Made by a program: the position numbers and the translations under genes
Shown here: positions 1-5,890 of the stretch, one piece after another
How the letters are laid out: the number at the start of each line of letters is the position of its first letter
How positions within the stretch are numbered: the first letter of the stretch is position 1
Source of the DNA: CAYVAP01 sp964343195
GTDB taxonomy: Bacteria; Bacteroidota; Bacteroidia; J057
Direction: 5' to 3'
DNA length: 8,164 nucleotides
Assembly: GCA_964343195.1 (NCBI GenBank)
Contig: CAYFIR010000193.1
Coordinates: forward strand, 1 to 8,164
Notes under the pieces: generated by a model
The model's database searches: none
The model's input: only the letters and a program-made list of their open reading frames with translations
Told to the model about the DNA's origin: nothing

Positions 1-21
1 CCTGAAATTTACCGACAAAAA

Positions 22-351
22 ATGGCACTAATCTACCATCTGATTCGCCAGGATGAATGGCATGGTTTTCTGGAGGCGGATGTATATGAACCTCAAAGTC
101 TCCAAACAGAGGGCTTTATTCATTTTTCAACTCGTGAACAGGTCCTCGCCACAGCGGGAAGGTTTTTTGCGGAAGAATCCGAGCTGGTGGCGATTGAAAT
201 TCCGGAAAAACGTCTCAAACCACACCTCAGGTACGAGCCTACTCCTGATGGGGAAGATTTCCCCCATCTGTATGCTGCCCTGGAACTGGACCTGATCGAG
301 GAAGTCCGGTTGCTGGTGAAGGATCAATCGGGTAATTGGACCTGGGGATAA
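22..351 (+). CDS. DUF952 family protein
   Basis: This small soluble protein of 109 residues matches the DUF952 family, whose members are usually about 100-120 residues and have no settled biochemical role. The family signatures are all visible. IYHL lies at residues 4-7. EGFIHFST lies at 30-37, followed by the QV..TA.RFF helix at 40-49. LRYEP lies at 69-73, and FPHLY at 80-84 is followed by the closing strand. The His residues in GFIH and FPHLY are the conserved positions that could form an active or binding site. There is no signal peptide or membrane segment, so it is probably cytoplasmic. The ATG follows an A-rich stretch without a Shine-Dalgarno motif. Only 21 bases precede it here, so its promoter and any upstream operon partner are outside the window. 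It converges on the next gene, with 22 bp between the two stop codons. The family call is firm and the function unknown. Confidence 0.9.
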   Translation: MALIYHLIRQDEWHGFLEADVYEPQSLQTEGFIHFSTREQVLATAGRFFAEESELVAIEIPEKRLKPHLRYEPTPDGEDFPHLYAALELDLIEEVRLLVKDQSGNWTWG

Positions 352-360
352 CCCCTGGTC
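339..360. terminator. Possible bidirectional hairpin between convergent genes
   Basis: GACC-T-GGGG (339-347) pairs with CCCC-T-GGTC (352-360) around the loop ATAA. This gives eight base pairs with one central T-T mismatch. The TAA stop codon of the DUF952 gene (349-351) lies in the loop. The hairpin sits at the junction of two convergent genes, where a shared terminator would be expected. There is no U-tract on either side, so it is not a standard intrinsic terminator. It may stop transcription weakly or protect the 3' ends. Confidence 0.4.
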
Positions 361-373
361 ATTGGCCTTATAC

Positions 374-2464
374 TTATTCTGCGTTAAGGTAGGCACTTAC
401 CTCTTCAAGGTCCCGAAATGGCAGACAATCCCCGTAGTCTGCGGGGCAAACCCAAAACTCTCCTTCCCGAGGATCATGACCGCGTTCTATCAGCTTTTCT
501 TCCGCAAGGTTACCACCGATCAACAGATAGCCAGGCCGATATTGCCCTACAATCTGCTGGGCCTGGAAATCAGAAGGATCGGGATGCAGCAGCAGTTTCA
601 TCCCTTCTTTTCGAATCAATGTCATGCGTGCCCAGTCCACCGAAGAGCGAGGATCTGCAAACAGTCGATCAGACTCACGGTTTAGGATGGCCAATGCCGT
701 CTGCTGGTAGGTAGGCAAGCCTATCAGGTGGTGTAGCTGGAGCATACACTCTACAAATATCGCCTCGGGGTCAGGGAGATTCGGGTCGGCAAGCACCCTC
801 GTTGGCACGTTGGGAGAAAAGGTTCCTCCCACTGGCTTGTAAGAAAACGCCCCCAGGGAAGCATCAAAAAACCGGGGGATAGCATACCCAATCAATTCGC
901 GGGCGGCATTGAGCCATCTGCCATCGAGGGTCACCTGATAGAGTTCCAGGTATGCCTGTGCCAAATAGGAATAGTCATCAAGAAACCCTACTCCAACCCC
1001 CTGACCATCAATCAGGTATCGATGCAACTCACCATTCTCCATCCGACTATTCAAGCGGAGAAAGTCAGCGGTAGTAAGTGCCTTTTGCAAAAAGTCTTCG
1101 TCACCAAATGCCCGATAGGCCGCTACCCAGGCAGAAACCATGAGGGCATTCCAACCGATCACTTCTTTCAGATCCTGTTTGGGCAACAACCGGTGACTAC
1201 GAGCTTCGAACATTTTTTCCTGAAGCTTCATGATTTGAGCTTGCCAATCAGGGACTGACAGTCCATAAGCAGCCGCAGCCTCTTCGTCTGAAAAGGAACG
1301 GTAGGGAACACTCTGCCCATTGCCCCAATTTCCCGATGCCGTGAGGTTGTAGTAGCGGCAAAACATTTCGGACTCGTCCAGCAGGAGGGCCTCGACTTCA
1401 ATGAGTGGCCACAGGTAGTAGCGCCCGTGCTCTCCTTCACTTACTGCCGAGAGGCCTCCAAAATATCCCTGAAGGGTCCCTTCGAGGTTGCGATCCACCA
1501 TATCCATGGTCTCATAGGCAACCTGGGCAAAAAGTTCTTCGCCAGTTAGCTGGTATGCCCTGGCGTAGGCTCTGATCATTAGGGCCTGGTCATAAAGTAG
1601 CTTTTCAAAAGCAGGCTTGCGCCAGCCACGGTCAGTGGCCTGATGAAAAAAGCCCCCTCCTAGCTGGTCATAAATAGCTCCATATGCCTGTTCCCTCAGT
1701 CGATTAACGGCCCAGTCCCGACTCTCCAAATCACTTGAATAGGCAGCATGGAAAAGCAGAAAGTCCATTGTAGTGGCACCCAACCTATGATAGATAGCAG
1801 GGCCATTGTCAGGCCCTGTTTTCTCCATGGCGTGAATCAGGCTATCAGCAAAATTGGGGATCGGAGATCGATAGGCAGCCAGGCCGGTTCCGGGAAATTG
1901 CTCTGGCTGTGGCAATACAAGATCATCCCAGGCTTCCGGATTATTTTGATATAGGGCACCGAAATTATGGACCATCTGTACCCAGGAAGTTGGGTTCTGG
2001 TAGGCGGCTACCTGTACCACCTCTCCTGTGGGCAGGGCCAAAACCGTGAGGGGATATTGCCGCGCGAGACCTGCTGTTTCCTTCCCGAGGTGTTGGAAGT
2101 AGTTATCCAGATCGGGGCGTTCCCCGGGATCAATGAGGATGGAAATAAAATAGTCATTGGCCCAATAGGCGATCGTACTGTCCAGCAAACAGTTTTGCTG
2201 CCACTCATAGCAGGTAGCATCCCCAAACTTTCCTACCACCATCAGCAGGGGAAGATTCCTATCCTGAGCAAGGCCGATCACCGCCTGACTGTACTCCTGC
2301 CAGTCTATCAGATCAAAGGCATGTGACTGAAGATAGGGGCTGTATGCACTCACCAACGAGTTGGCTGCCACCTCTCTCTCCTGACTCCCGATCGACAGTT
2401 GCTGGGCAGAGCAACCCCAAAGGAGAAAAATGAGGATAAATATTTGACCGAGGTTTCTATGCAT
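374..2464 (-). CDS. DUF255/SPATA20-like lipoprotein, degenerate thioredoxin site
   Basis: The protein has 696 residues, the full length of the SPATA20/YyaL family: a thioredoxin-like domain followed by an (alpha/alpha)6 toroid. I chose the ATG at 2464 because it starts a lipoprotein signal, a hydrophobic stretch ending LLWGC with Cys18 as the lipidated residue. The frame stays open to a TTG at 2578. In domain 1 (about 40-160), SPYLQSHA, IDW, GERPDLD (114-120) and YPLTV follow the family. The usual CxWC motif, however, reads CYEWQ (85-89), so the second Cys is missing. In the toroid, GGGFFH (269-274), FEKLLYDQA (286-294), WNALM (438-442) and FLDDYSYLAQ are kept. The family's DADS, DDK and PSGN blocks are altered or absent. 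The family's activity is poorly known. I infer a membrane-anchored protein, probably periplasmic or outer-membrane, without dithiol redox activity. Confidence 0.85.
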   Translation of the reverse strand: MHRNLGQIFILIFLLWGCSAQQLSIGSQEREVAANSLVSAYSPYLQSHAFDLIDWQEYSQAVIGLAQDRNLPLLMVVGKFGDATCYEWQQNCLLDSTIAYWANDYFISILIDPGERPDLDNYFQHLGKETAGLARQYPLTVLALPTGEVVQVAAYQNPTSWVQMVHNFGALYQNNPEAWDDLVLPQPEQFPGTGLAAYRSPIPNFADSLIHAMEKTGPDNGPAIYHRLGATTMDFLLFHAAYSSDLESRDWAVNRLREQAYGAIYDQLGGGFFHQATDRGWRKPAFEKLLYDQALMIRAYARAYQLTGEELFAQVAYETMDMVDRNLEGTLQGYFGGLSAVSEGEHGRYYLWPLIEVEALLLDESEMFCRYYNLTASGNWGNGQSVPYRSFSDEEAAAAYGLSVPDWQAQIMKLQEKMFEARSHRLLPKQDLKEVIGWNALMVSAWVAAYRAFGDEDFLQKALTTADFLRLNSRMENGELHRYLIDGQGVGVGFLDDYSYLAQAYLELYQVTLDGRWLNAARELIGYAIPRFFDASLGAFSYKPVGGTFSPNVPTRVLADPNLPDPEAIFVECMLQLHHLIGLPTYQQTALAILNRESDRLFADPRSSVDWARMTLIRKEGMKLLLHPDPSDFQAQQIVGQYRPGYLLIGGNLAEEKLIERGHDPREGEFWVCPADYGDCLPFRDLEEVSAYLNAE

Positions 2465-2578
2465 GCCTGATTGTGGAACCGAAAAATACACAACAGCCGC
2501 AACATTCATAGCCAGCTGTGCCCAGAATATCCACAATGGAATGATCCGGGCTGCAAAATCATTTGGTCGGCGGCTCAA

Positions 2579-3190
2579 TTAACGGAGAGTATTCTGCCAC
2601 GAACTCCAGATGCCACAGACTCTGGGAACCAGGTCGGCATAATCCTCCAGTGGCATGAAATGACTCACTTTCAGGAAGCTACGCTCTGCCAATAGCTGTA
2701 AACAGCCTTCCTCGGTTAGGTCCTCCATACTGACCAGCCCAGGAGCATCTGATTCCCAGATCCAGGGAGTTTCCTGGACGGATAGAAATGAGCCCTCAAA
2801 AAGTCGAGGCAGATTCCCCCCCCATGTTCCCTGGCAGATATCCTTAAATTTTCCAGCCAGGATCAAATGTACCCCGATCGGGTGTCCCCAAAGCAGCACG
2901 GTACGAAAAAGGAACAAATCCTCCCCCTGAATAAACCTGGGATAATCCAATACCCGATAGGCTTGTCCGTGGTAGTTATCGCCCCGTGTAATCCTGGGTG
3001 AACTGGCCCAAACCTCCGTAAAAATACCTTCATTTTTATTGTCTACGAGGGTTTCGAGAGCTGTCCCCAGATCCGACAGCCAGGACTCCATCTTATCACA
3101 AATCCTCCGTTTCAGGGGAAGAATCCCCGCATCCTGCAAGAGGGTAATTTCTTCAGCGGACAAATGTGTCTGTTGTTCCAATTCCTTCAT
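2579..3190 (-). CDS. Conserved hypothetical protein, probably Bacteroidota-specific
   Basis: I cannot assign a function to this 203-residue protein. It has no signal peptide or membrane helix and is probably cytoplasmic. The N-terminus (about 1-50) looks helical. The central part contains ITRGDNYHGQAYRVLDYPR (67-85), EDLFLFRT (90-97) and LLWGHPIGVHLILAGKF (99-115). This block resembles, from memory, a family of uncharacterised Bacteroidota proteins with a GxxYxGxxYxxLDYPR core and a following beta-hairpin; that is recall, not a search. Trp and acidic residues are frequent near the C-terminus. The start is the ATG at 3190. Its stop lies 114 bp upstream of the DUF255 lipoprotein start, on the same strand, so the two may be cotranscribed. 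A run of eight G on the coding strand (2816-2823) encodes part of WGGN and could be prone to slippage. The gene is real by length and coding character, but its role is unknown. Confidence 0.75.
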   Translation of the reverse strand: MKELEQQTHLSAEEITLLQDAGILPLKRRICDKMESWLSDLGTALETLVDNKNEGIFTEVWASSPRITRGDNYHGQAYRVLDYPRFIQGEDLFLFRTVLLWGHPIGVHLILAGKFKDICQGTWGGNLPRLFEGSFLSVQETPWIWESDAPGLVSMEDLTEEGCLQLLAERSFLKVSHFMPLEDYADLVPRVCGIWSSWQNTLR

Positions 3191-3243
3191 TCAAGAGCAA
3201 TTCAATGTATGTGAATGAGCCATAAACGGCTCCAATAATATGC

Positions 3244-3258
3244 CGAAAACCTACTATT
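3244..3258. repeat. 15-bp direct repeat, copy 1
   Basis: The sequence CGAAAACCTACTATT occurs here and again, identical and in the same orientation, at 3388-3402. The similarity continues weakly upstream (TATG before both copies, one base of difference in spacing). The pair brackets the CAGGA/TCCTG hairpin element. It could be a target duplication or a sequence-specific site, and the sequence alone does not decide between these. Confidence 0.7.
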
Positions 3259-3288
3259 AGACATGTTCATTTTTGACCTATGTTTTTT

Positions 3289-3366
3289 GACAGGATAGCA
3301 GGATTAACAAGATTGATTATCACGGCTTTCTTATCCTGCCTTTCCTGTAATCCTGAAAATCCTGTC
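3289..3366. repeat. CAGGA/TCCTG hairpin repeat element
   Basis: This is a 78-bp imperfect inverted repeat. It begins GACAGGAT (3289-3296) and ends with the exact complement ATCCTGTC (3359-3366). The right arm has four TCCTG units starting at 3334, 3343, 3351 and 3360, spaced 8-9 bp apart. The left arm has CAGGA at 3291 and 3299 and a decayed unit near 3308. Arrays with this CAGGATT...AATCCTG pattern are, from memory, scattered between genes in several bacterial phyla, including Bacteroidota. It lies between two minus-strand genes and contains no ORF. It may be a REP-like or non-autonomous element, or an RNA hairpin. Confidence 0.7.
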
Positions 3367-3387
3367 TAATTTGTCTAGGAGTATGGT

Positions 3388-3402
3388 CGAAAACCTACTA
3401 TT
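3388..3402. repeat. 15-bp direct repeat, copy 2
   Basis: Exact second copy of CGAAAACCTACTATT, 144 bp downstream of the first and on the far side of the hairpin element. Its core ACCTACTA appears a third time at 3421-3428, inside the adjoining terminator stem and loop. This suggests a shared local origin or a recurring binding motif. Confidence 0.7.
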
Positions 3403-3408
3403 GGGTTC

Positions 3409-3443
3409 AAAAAAATGGAGACCTACTAGTCAGCAGGTCTCCA
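3409..3443 (-). terminator. Intrinsic terminator of the universal stress protein gene
   Basis: Read on the minus strand, TGGAGACCT (3443-3435) pairs perfectly over nine bases with AGGTCTCCA (3424-3416) across a 10-base loop. It is followed directly by seven T (3415-3409). This is a textbook factor-independent terminator, 27 bp past the stop codon of the universal stress protein gene. It separates that gene from the minus-strand genes further along. Confidence 0.9.
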
Positions 3444-3470
3444 GACACATTCAGATAAACTCTAATCGTT

Positions 3471-4322
3471 TTATGATACGGGCTTCCGAAAAGCCAGGAT
3501 AGGCACACTCAGCTCTTTGGTCATCTGTCTGGTGAGACTTCTATCGCTCGAAAACAGCCGTGCGGTCAGCTTTTTTCGGCTAGTCATAGCGACTACACTA
3601 CTTTCATTGAGGTTCACCAGCTTCTTAATTCCTCCGAGAGGATCAGCGTGATCAAAGAATCGGTAGTAGATTTTCGGATAATCCAGTGTATCAGTTATAG
3701 TCTTTTCAAGGCTGGAGAGGTATTGCTCCTTGGCATCCCCTTCCAACTCAGAATTCACGTGGGCAATGGTCAGCTTCGCGTCAAACAGGCCCGCGAGCGA
3801 TTTTACCTGTTGGATGATCTGTGGATCGTAGTCAGACAGATCTACCGCATAGGTGATATGCTGAATTTCGTTAAATCGATTTCGGGAAGGCACTACAAAT
3901 ACAGGTGCCTTTACAGACGAAATCAACTGAATCGCCACAGGTCGGGACATGAAGCTAAACAACCCGGGGCGCCGATGGCTTCCCATCAACACAAGATCGA
4001 ATTCACCCTGGTTAATTTCTTTAACAATCGCTGTGCTTCCATATGAGTTGAGCACCTTGATTTCGAAACTCACATTCTTTTCAAGCAGGCGCCTGCAAAC
4101 TTCCTTCAGGTGCTGACGGGCCTTCGCCTGTCGAATTCCTTCAATAAAGTCTGAAACAGGTTGGGTGTGGGAAAATGAATTTTTACTTTCTCTCACCGCT
4201 CCACTTCCAGCGGAATAAAGCACTGAGATCTCAGCTCCTGACCGTAAGGCCACAGATTCTGCATAATCTAGTATGTTCTGGTAATCGGAGCGAGGATTCA
4301 GCGGAACGAGGATACGCTTCAT
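3471..4322 (-). CDS. Universal stress protein, two tandem Usp domains
   Basis: The 283 residues contain two UspA-type domains, the tandem form common in Bacteroidota. Domain 1 (1-146) starts MKRILVPLNP, has FDLVLMGSHRRPG (108-120) and ends APVFVVP. Domain 2 (about 153-281) starts with ITYAVDLSD (156-164) and ends SVPILAFRKP. In ATP-binding members the loop reads G-[ST]-H-G-R-x-G followed by a G-[ST] pair. Here domain 1 has GSHRRPG and later SRP, and domain 2 has MTSRKKL and later SSD. The key glycines are therefore mostly gone, and I infer weak or no ATP binding. Such proteins are usually cytoplasmic and induced by starvation or other stress. The gene has its own terminator (3409-3443) and is divergent from the glycosyltransferase across a 436-bp spacer, so it is probably monocistronic. 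The start is the ATG at 4322, giving the usual N-terminal beta strand. Confidence 0.9.
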   Translation of the reverse strand: MKRILVPLNPRSDYQNILDYAESVALRSGAEISVLYSAGSGAVRESKNSFSHTQPVSDFIEGIRQAKARQHLKEVCRRLLEKNVSFEIKVLNSYGSTAIVKEINQGEFDLVLMGSHRRPGLFSFMSRPVAIQLISSVKAPVFVVPSRNRFNEIQHITYAVDLSDYDPQIIQQVKSLAGLFDAKLTIAHVNSELEGDAKEQYLSSLEKTITDTLDYPKIYYRFFDHADPLGGIKKLVNLNESSVVAMTSRKKLTARLFSSDRSLTRQMTKELSVPILAFRKPVS

Positions 4323-4346
4323 GATGGTGTTAGAGGTGTCGTGGAT

Positions 4347-4373
4347 TTGGGTTTACTAAATGCTTTACCTTTG
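4347..4373 (+). promoter_or_regulatory. Candidate Bacteroidota-type promoter
   Basis: TACCTTTG at 4366-4373 fits the Bacteroidota -7 consensus TAnnTTTG exactly. A TTG at 4347-4349 lies 16 bp upstream, slightly less than the usual spacing to the -33 element. It points toward the glycosyltransferase and would give an untranslated leader of about 400 bases. It is the only exact TAnnTTTG I found in this spacer on either strand. An 8-mer with six fixed bases can occur by chance. Confidence 0.3.
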
Positions 4374-4473
4374 TAACGAAAACAACGCCATAAAGATGCT
4401 TGGTTAACGAATCTTTTTTCACAAAATTTCACCATTTACCTTACATATAGCGGAATTCAGATCCAGCGTAAAA

Positions 4474-4531
4474 AAGGAGGGTGTATTGGCACATGGATTC
4501 CATTAACCTGCTCGTAATCAAATACCTGTAG
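4474..4531 (+). other. Strong SD followed by a 12-codon ORF, possible leader peptide
   Basis: AAGGAGGG (4474-4481) is nearly the full complement of the 16S rRNA 3' end. That is unusual for this genome, where the other genes show no such site. ATG at 4493 opens MDSINLLVIKYL, ending at TAG 4529-4531. The SD-to-ATG distance of about 11 bases is a little long. The peptide is rich in Leu, Ile and Val. It could be a leader peptide or a chance ORF. Confidence 0.25.
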
Positions 4532-4544
4532 AAATTCATTAAGA

Positions 4545-4576
4545 TTCGCTAATTCCTCTATAGCGAACATTCGCTA
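4545..4576. promoter_or_regulatory. Triple TTCGCTA heptamer, possible operator
   Basis: TTCGCTA occurs at 4545-4551, its complement TAGCGAA at 4561-4567, and TTCGCTA again at 4570-4576. A near copy, TAGCGGAA, is at 4448-4455. Closely spaced heptamers in alternating orientation, in a divergent spacer, are what a regulator binding site looks like. I cannot name a regulator. Confidence 0.4.
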
Positions 4577-4744
4577 GCCTTTTTGCAAAAGAATTACACC
4601 GAACCGAATAAAACAGAACATCAACATAAAATAACACCAAGTCGACACAATGGACCCTTTTTACAAATCTCATAACGCCCTGCTAGTGGAAATTTTACAG
4701 GATTGCCGGCGTCCCTGCTCATGTTGTTAGCAGCATTTCCGCCC

Positions 4745-4761
4745 CAAACCTTTGAGGTTTG
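4745..4761 (+). other. Hairpin just upstream of the glycosyltransferase start
   Basis: CAAACC (4745-4750) pairs perfectly with GGTTTG (4756-4761) around the loop TTTGA. An alternative shorter hairpin, GAGG (4754-4757) with CCTC (4762-4765), is mutually exclusive with it. No U-tract follows. The first hairpin would bury the TTG at 4759, which argues against that codon as the start. Confidence 0.45.
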
Positions 4762-4785
4762 CCTCCTCAGTGCCAAATTTGTCTC

Positions 4786-5829
4786 GTGCCGGAGAAACAA
4801 ACGCTACTCATCACACGGCTTTCTGCCATTGGAGATGTCGCCATGACAGTTCCGCTGCTTAAGGCCCTCCTGGATCAGTATCCATATCTGGAACTGGTCA
4901 TGCTTACCCGTCCATTTTTACACGATCTGTTTGCTCCCCTGCCGAGAATTCATCTGCCAGAAATCGACCTTCAAGGTCGGCATAAGGGAATCAAGGGGCT
5001 GTGGAGGCTCACCCAGGAGCTTCAAAAGGAATATTCCATTGACGCAGTGGTGGACCTGCACGATGTGCTTCGCACCAAGGTCATTCGGAACATCCTGAAA
5101 TTAAAAGGACTACCTGTTGGCAACATAGAGAAAGACCGAAAGGCCCGAAAAAAGCTTACGAAACAGAGCGGAAAGGATAGAACACCAGCCAGGCATAGTT
5201 TTGACCTATATTCGGAGGTATTTGAAAGGGTTGGTTTCCCCATTCGGGTACACCTTCAGCATCCTCCTGCTGTGGACTTCAGTCGGTACAGATCTCCGAT
5301 AGACCTCCCAGGGCTTCCCCGTCCATTTATCGGGATCGGTCCATTTGCCAGCAAAGGCCCGAAGATTTACCCCCCCAAAAGAATCGCAGAAACTGCCAAA
5401 ACCCTGGCTCAATCAAATAAAACAGTATTTCTCTTCGGAGGGCCAGCCGACCAGAAATGGCTGGAAGACCTGGCACAGACACACCCCAACCTTCATGTAG
5501 CCCCAATAGCCTCTCTTGCCAGAGAGATGCGCCTGATCCAGGAATTGGACCTCATGGTAAGCCCCGATTCCGCAAACGGCCACCTCGCCAGAATTGTTGG
5601 AACCCCCACGCTAACAATCTGGGGGCCCACCCACCCGGATGCTGGGTTTCGACCCATCGGCCCCAGGACAGAAGTCCACCATTTACAGGTTCCTGTTTCA
5701 GAGCTACCCTGTCGCCCCTGTTTTATCGTGAATGCAAAGCCCTGCTACCGAGGCGACCATGCCTGCATGCAGCGAATCCCCGCACAGCAGTTGGAGAGAG
5801 AAATTCTGGCCCTGCTTCAGTCCAAATAA
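4786..5829 (+). CDS. Glycosyltransferase family 9 (heptosyltransferase-like)
   Basis: This is a 347-residue GT-B enzyme of family GT9, the family of ADP-heptose:LPS heptosyltransferases. It probably acts at the inner face of the cytoplasmic membrane in LPS core or other surface glycan synthesis. The N-terminal domain has RLSAIGDVAMTVPLLKAL (11-28), where Asp17 matches the catalytic Asp of WaaC. The C-terminal domain has GIGPFASKGPKIYP (183-196), FLFGGPADQ (215-223), SPDSANGHLARIVG (259-272) and IWGPTHPD (278-285). The tail has Cys309, 312, 320 and 327 in a PCRPC...PCYRGDHACM pattern seen in Bacteroidota members. No in-frame ATG lies between the upstream TGA (4753-4755) and the core domain. 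I chose GTG 4786 because it gives the normal N-terminus; TTG 4759 is the alternative. A C7 run (5370-5376) lies in the coding region. The actual acceptor and donor are unknown. The gene is followed by nnr 61 bp downstream. Confidence 0.9.
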   Translation: MPEKQTLLITRLSAIGDVAMTVPLLKALLDQYPYLELVMLTRPFLHDLFAPLPRIHLPEIDLQGRHKGIKGLWRLTQELQKEYSIDAVVDLHDVLRTKVIRNILKLKGLPVGNIEKDRKARKKLTKQSGKDRTPARHSFDLYSEVFERVGFPIRVHLQHPPAVDFSRYRSPIDLPGLPRPFIGIGPFASKGPKIYPPKRIAETAKTLAQSNKTVFLFGGPADQKWLEDLAQTHPNLHVAPIASLAREMRLIQELDLMVSPDSANGHLARIVGTPTLTIWGPTHPDAGFRPIGPRTEVHHLQVPVSELPCRPCFIVNAKPCYRGDHACMQRIPAQQLEREILALLQSK

Positions 5830-5890
5830 TGATTTCCCTATTTGTCTGATGGACAGGGCAATACTAACTTGGCTAAAAGAATCCTCCAAT

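Larger units (their letters stand above)
4323..4758. other. Divergent AT-rich spacer, 436 bp
   Basis: No gene of normal length is present on either strand between the stress protein and glycosyltransferase starts. The spacer holds the stress protein promoter, which I could not locate, and probably that of the glycosyltransferase. Signals I can point to are TACCTTTG at 4366-4373, AAGGAGGG at 4474-4481 before a 12-codon ORF (4493-4531), three TTCGCTA heptamers at 4545-4576, a near-palindrome TTTTGCAAAA around 4581-4590, a 26-codon ORF (4650-4730) and a hairpin at 4745-4761. There is no tRNA or other recognisable RNA gene. Confidence 0.6.

Noticed and set aside
1967..2326. 119-residue plus-strand ORF antisense to the DUF255 gene
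   Set aside because: It is a shadow of the true gene with no motif or plausible start context.
2465..2578. N-terminal extension of the DUF255 protein from a TTG codon at 2578
   Set aside because: It would place 38 residues, including another hydrophobic stretch, before a well-formed lipoprotein signal. ATG 2464 gives a standard signal peptide with Cys18.
3217..3232. GAGCC/GGCTC hairpin upstream of the 203-residue gene
   Set aside because: Only five base pairs with a six-base loop and no U-tract, which is not above chance in a spacer of this size.
3289..3366. CRISPR array
   Set aside because: The repeats are pentamers 8-9 bp apart in inverted arms, without spacers of normal size, and there are no cas genes.
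4650..4730. 26-codon ORF ending in CRRPCSCC
   Set aside because: It is too short for coding evidence, has no ribosome binding site and no known homologue. I mention it only as part of the possible leader region.
5457..5849. 130-residue plus-strand ORF overlapping the glycosyltransferase
   Set aside because: It is a Pro/Arg-rich shadow frame of a gene with strong family motifs in its own frame.
5732..5890. N-terminal extension of the NAD(P)HX repair enzyme
   Set aside because: The extension overlaps the glycosyltransferase gene and has no similarity to the epimerase family, whose first motif comes within about ten residues of the start.
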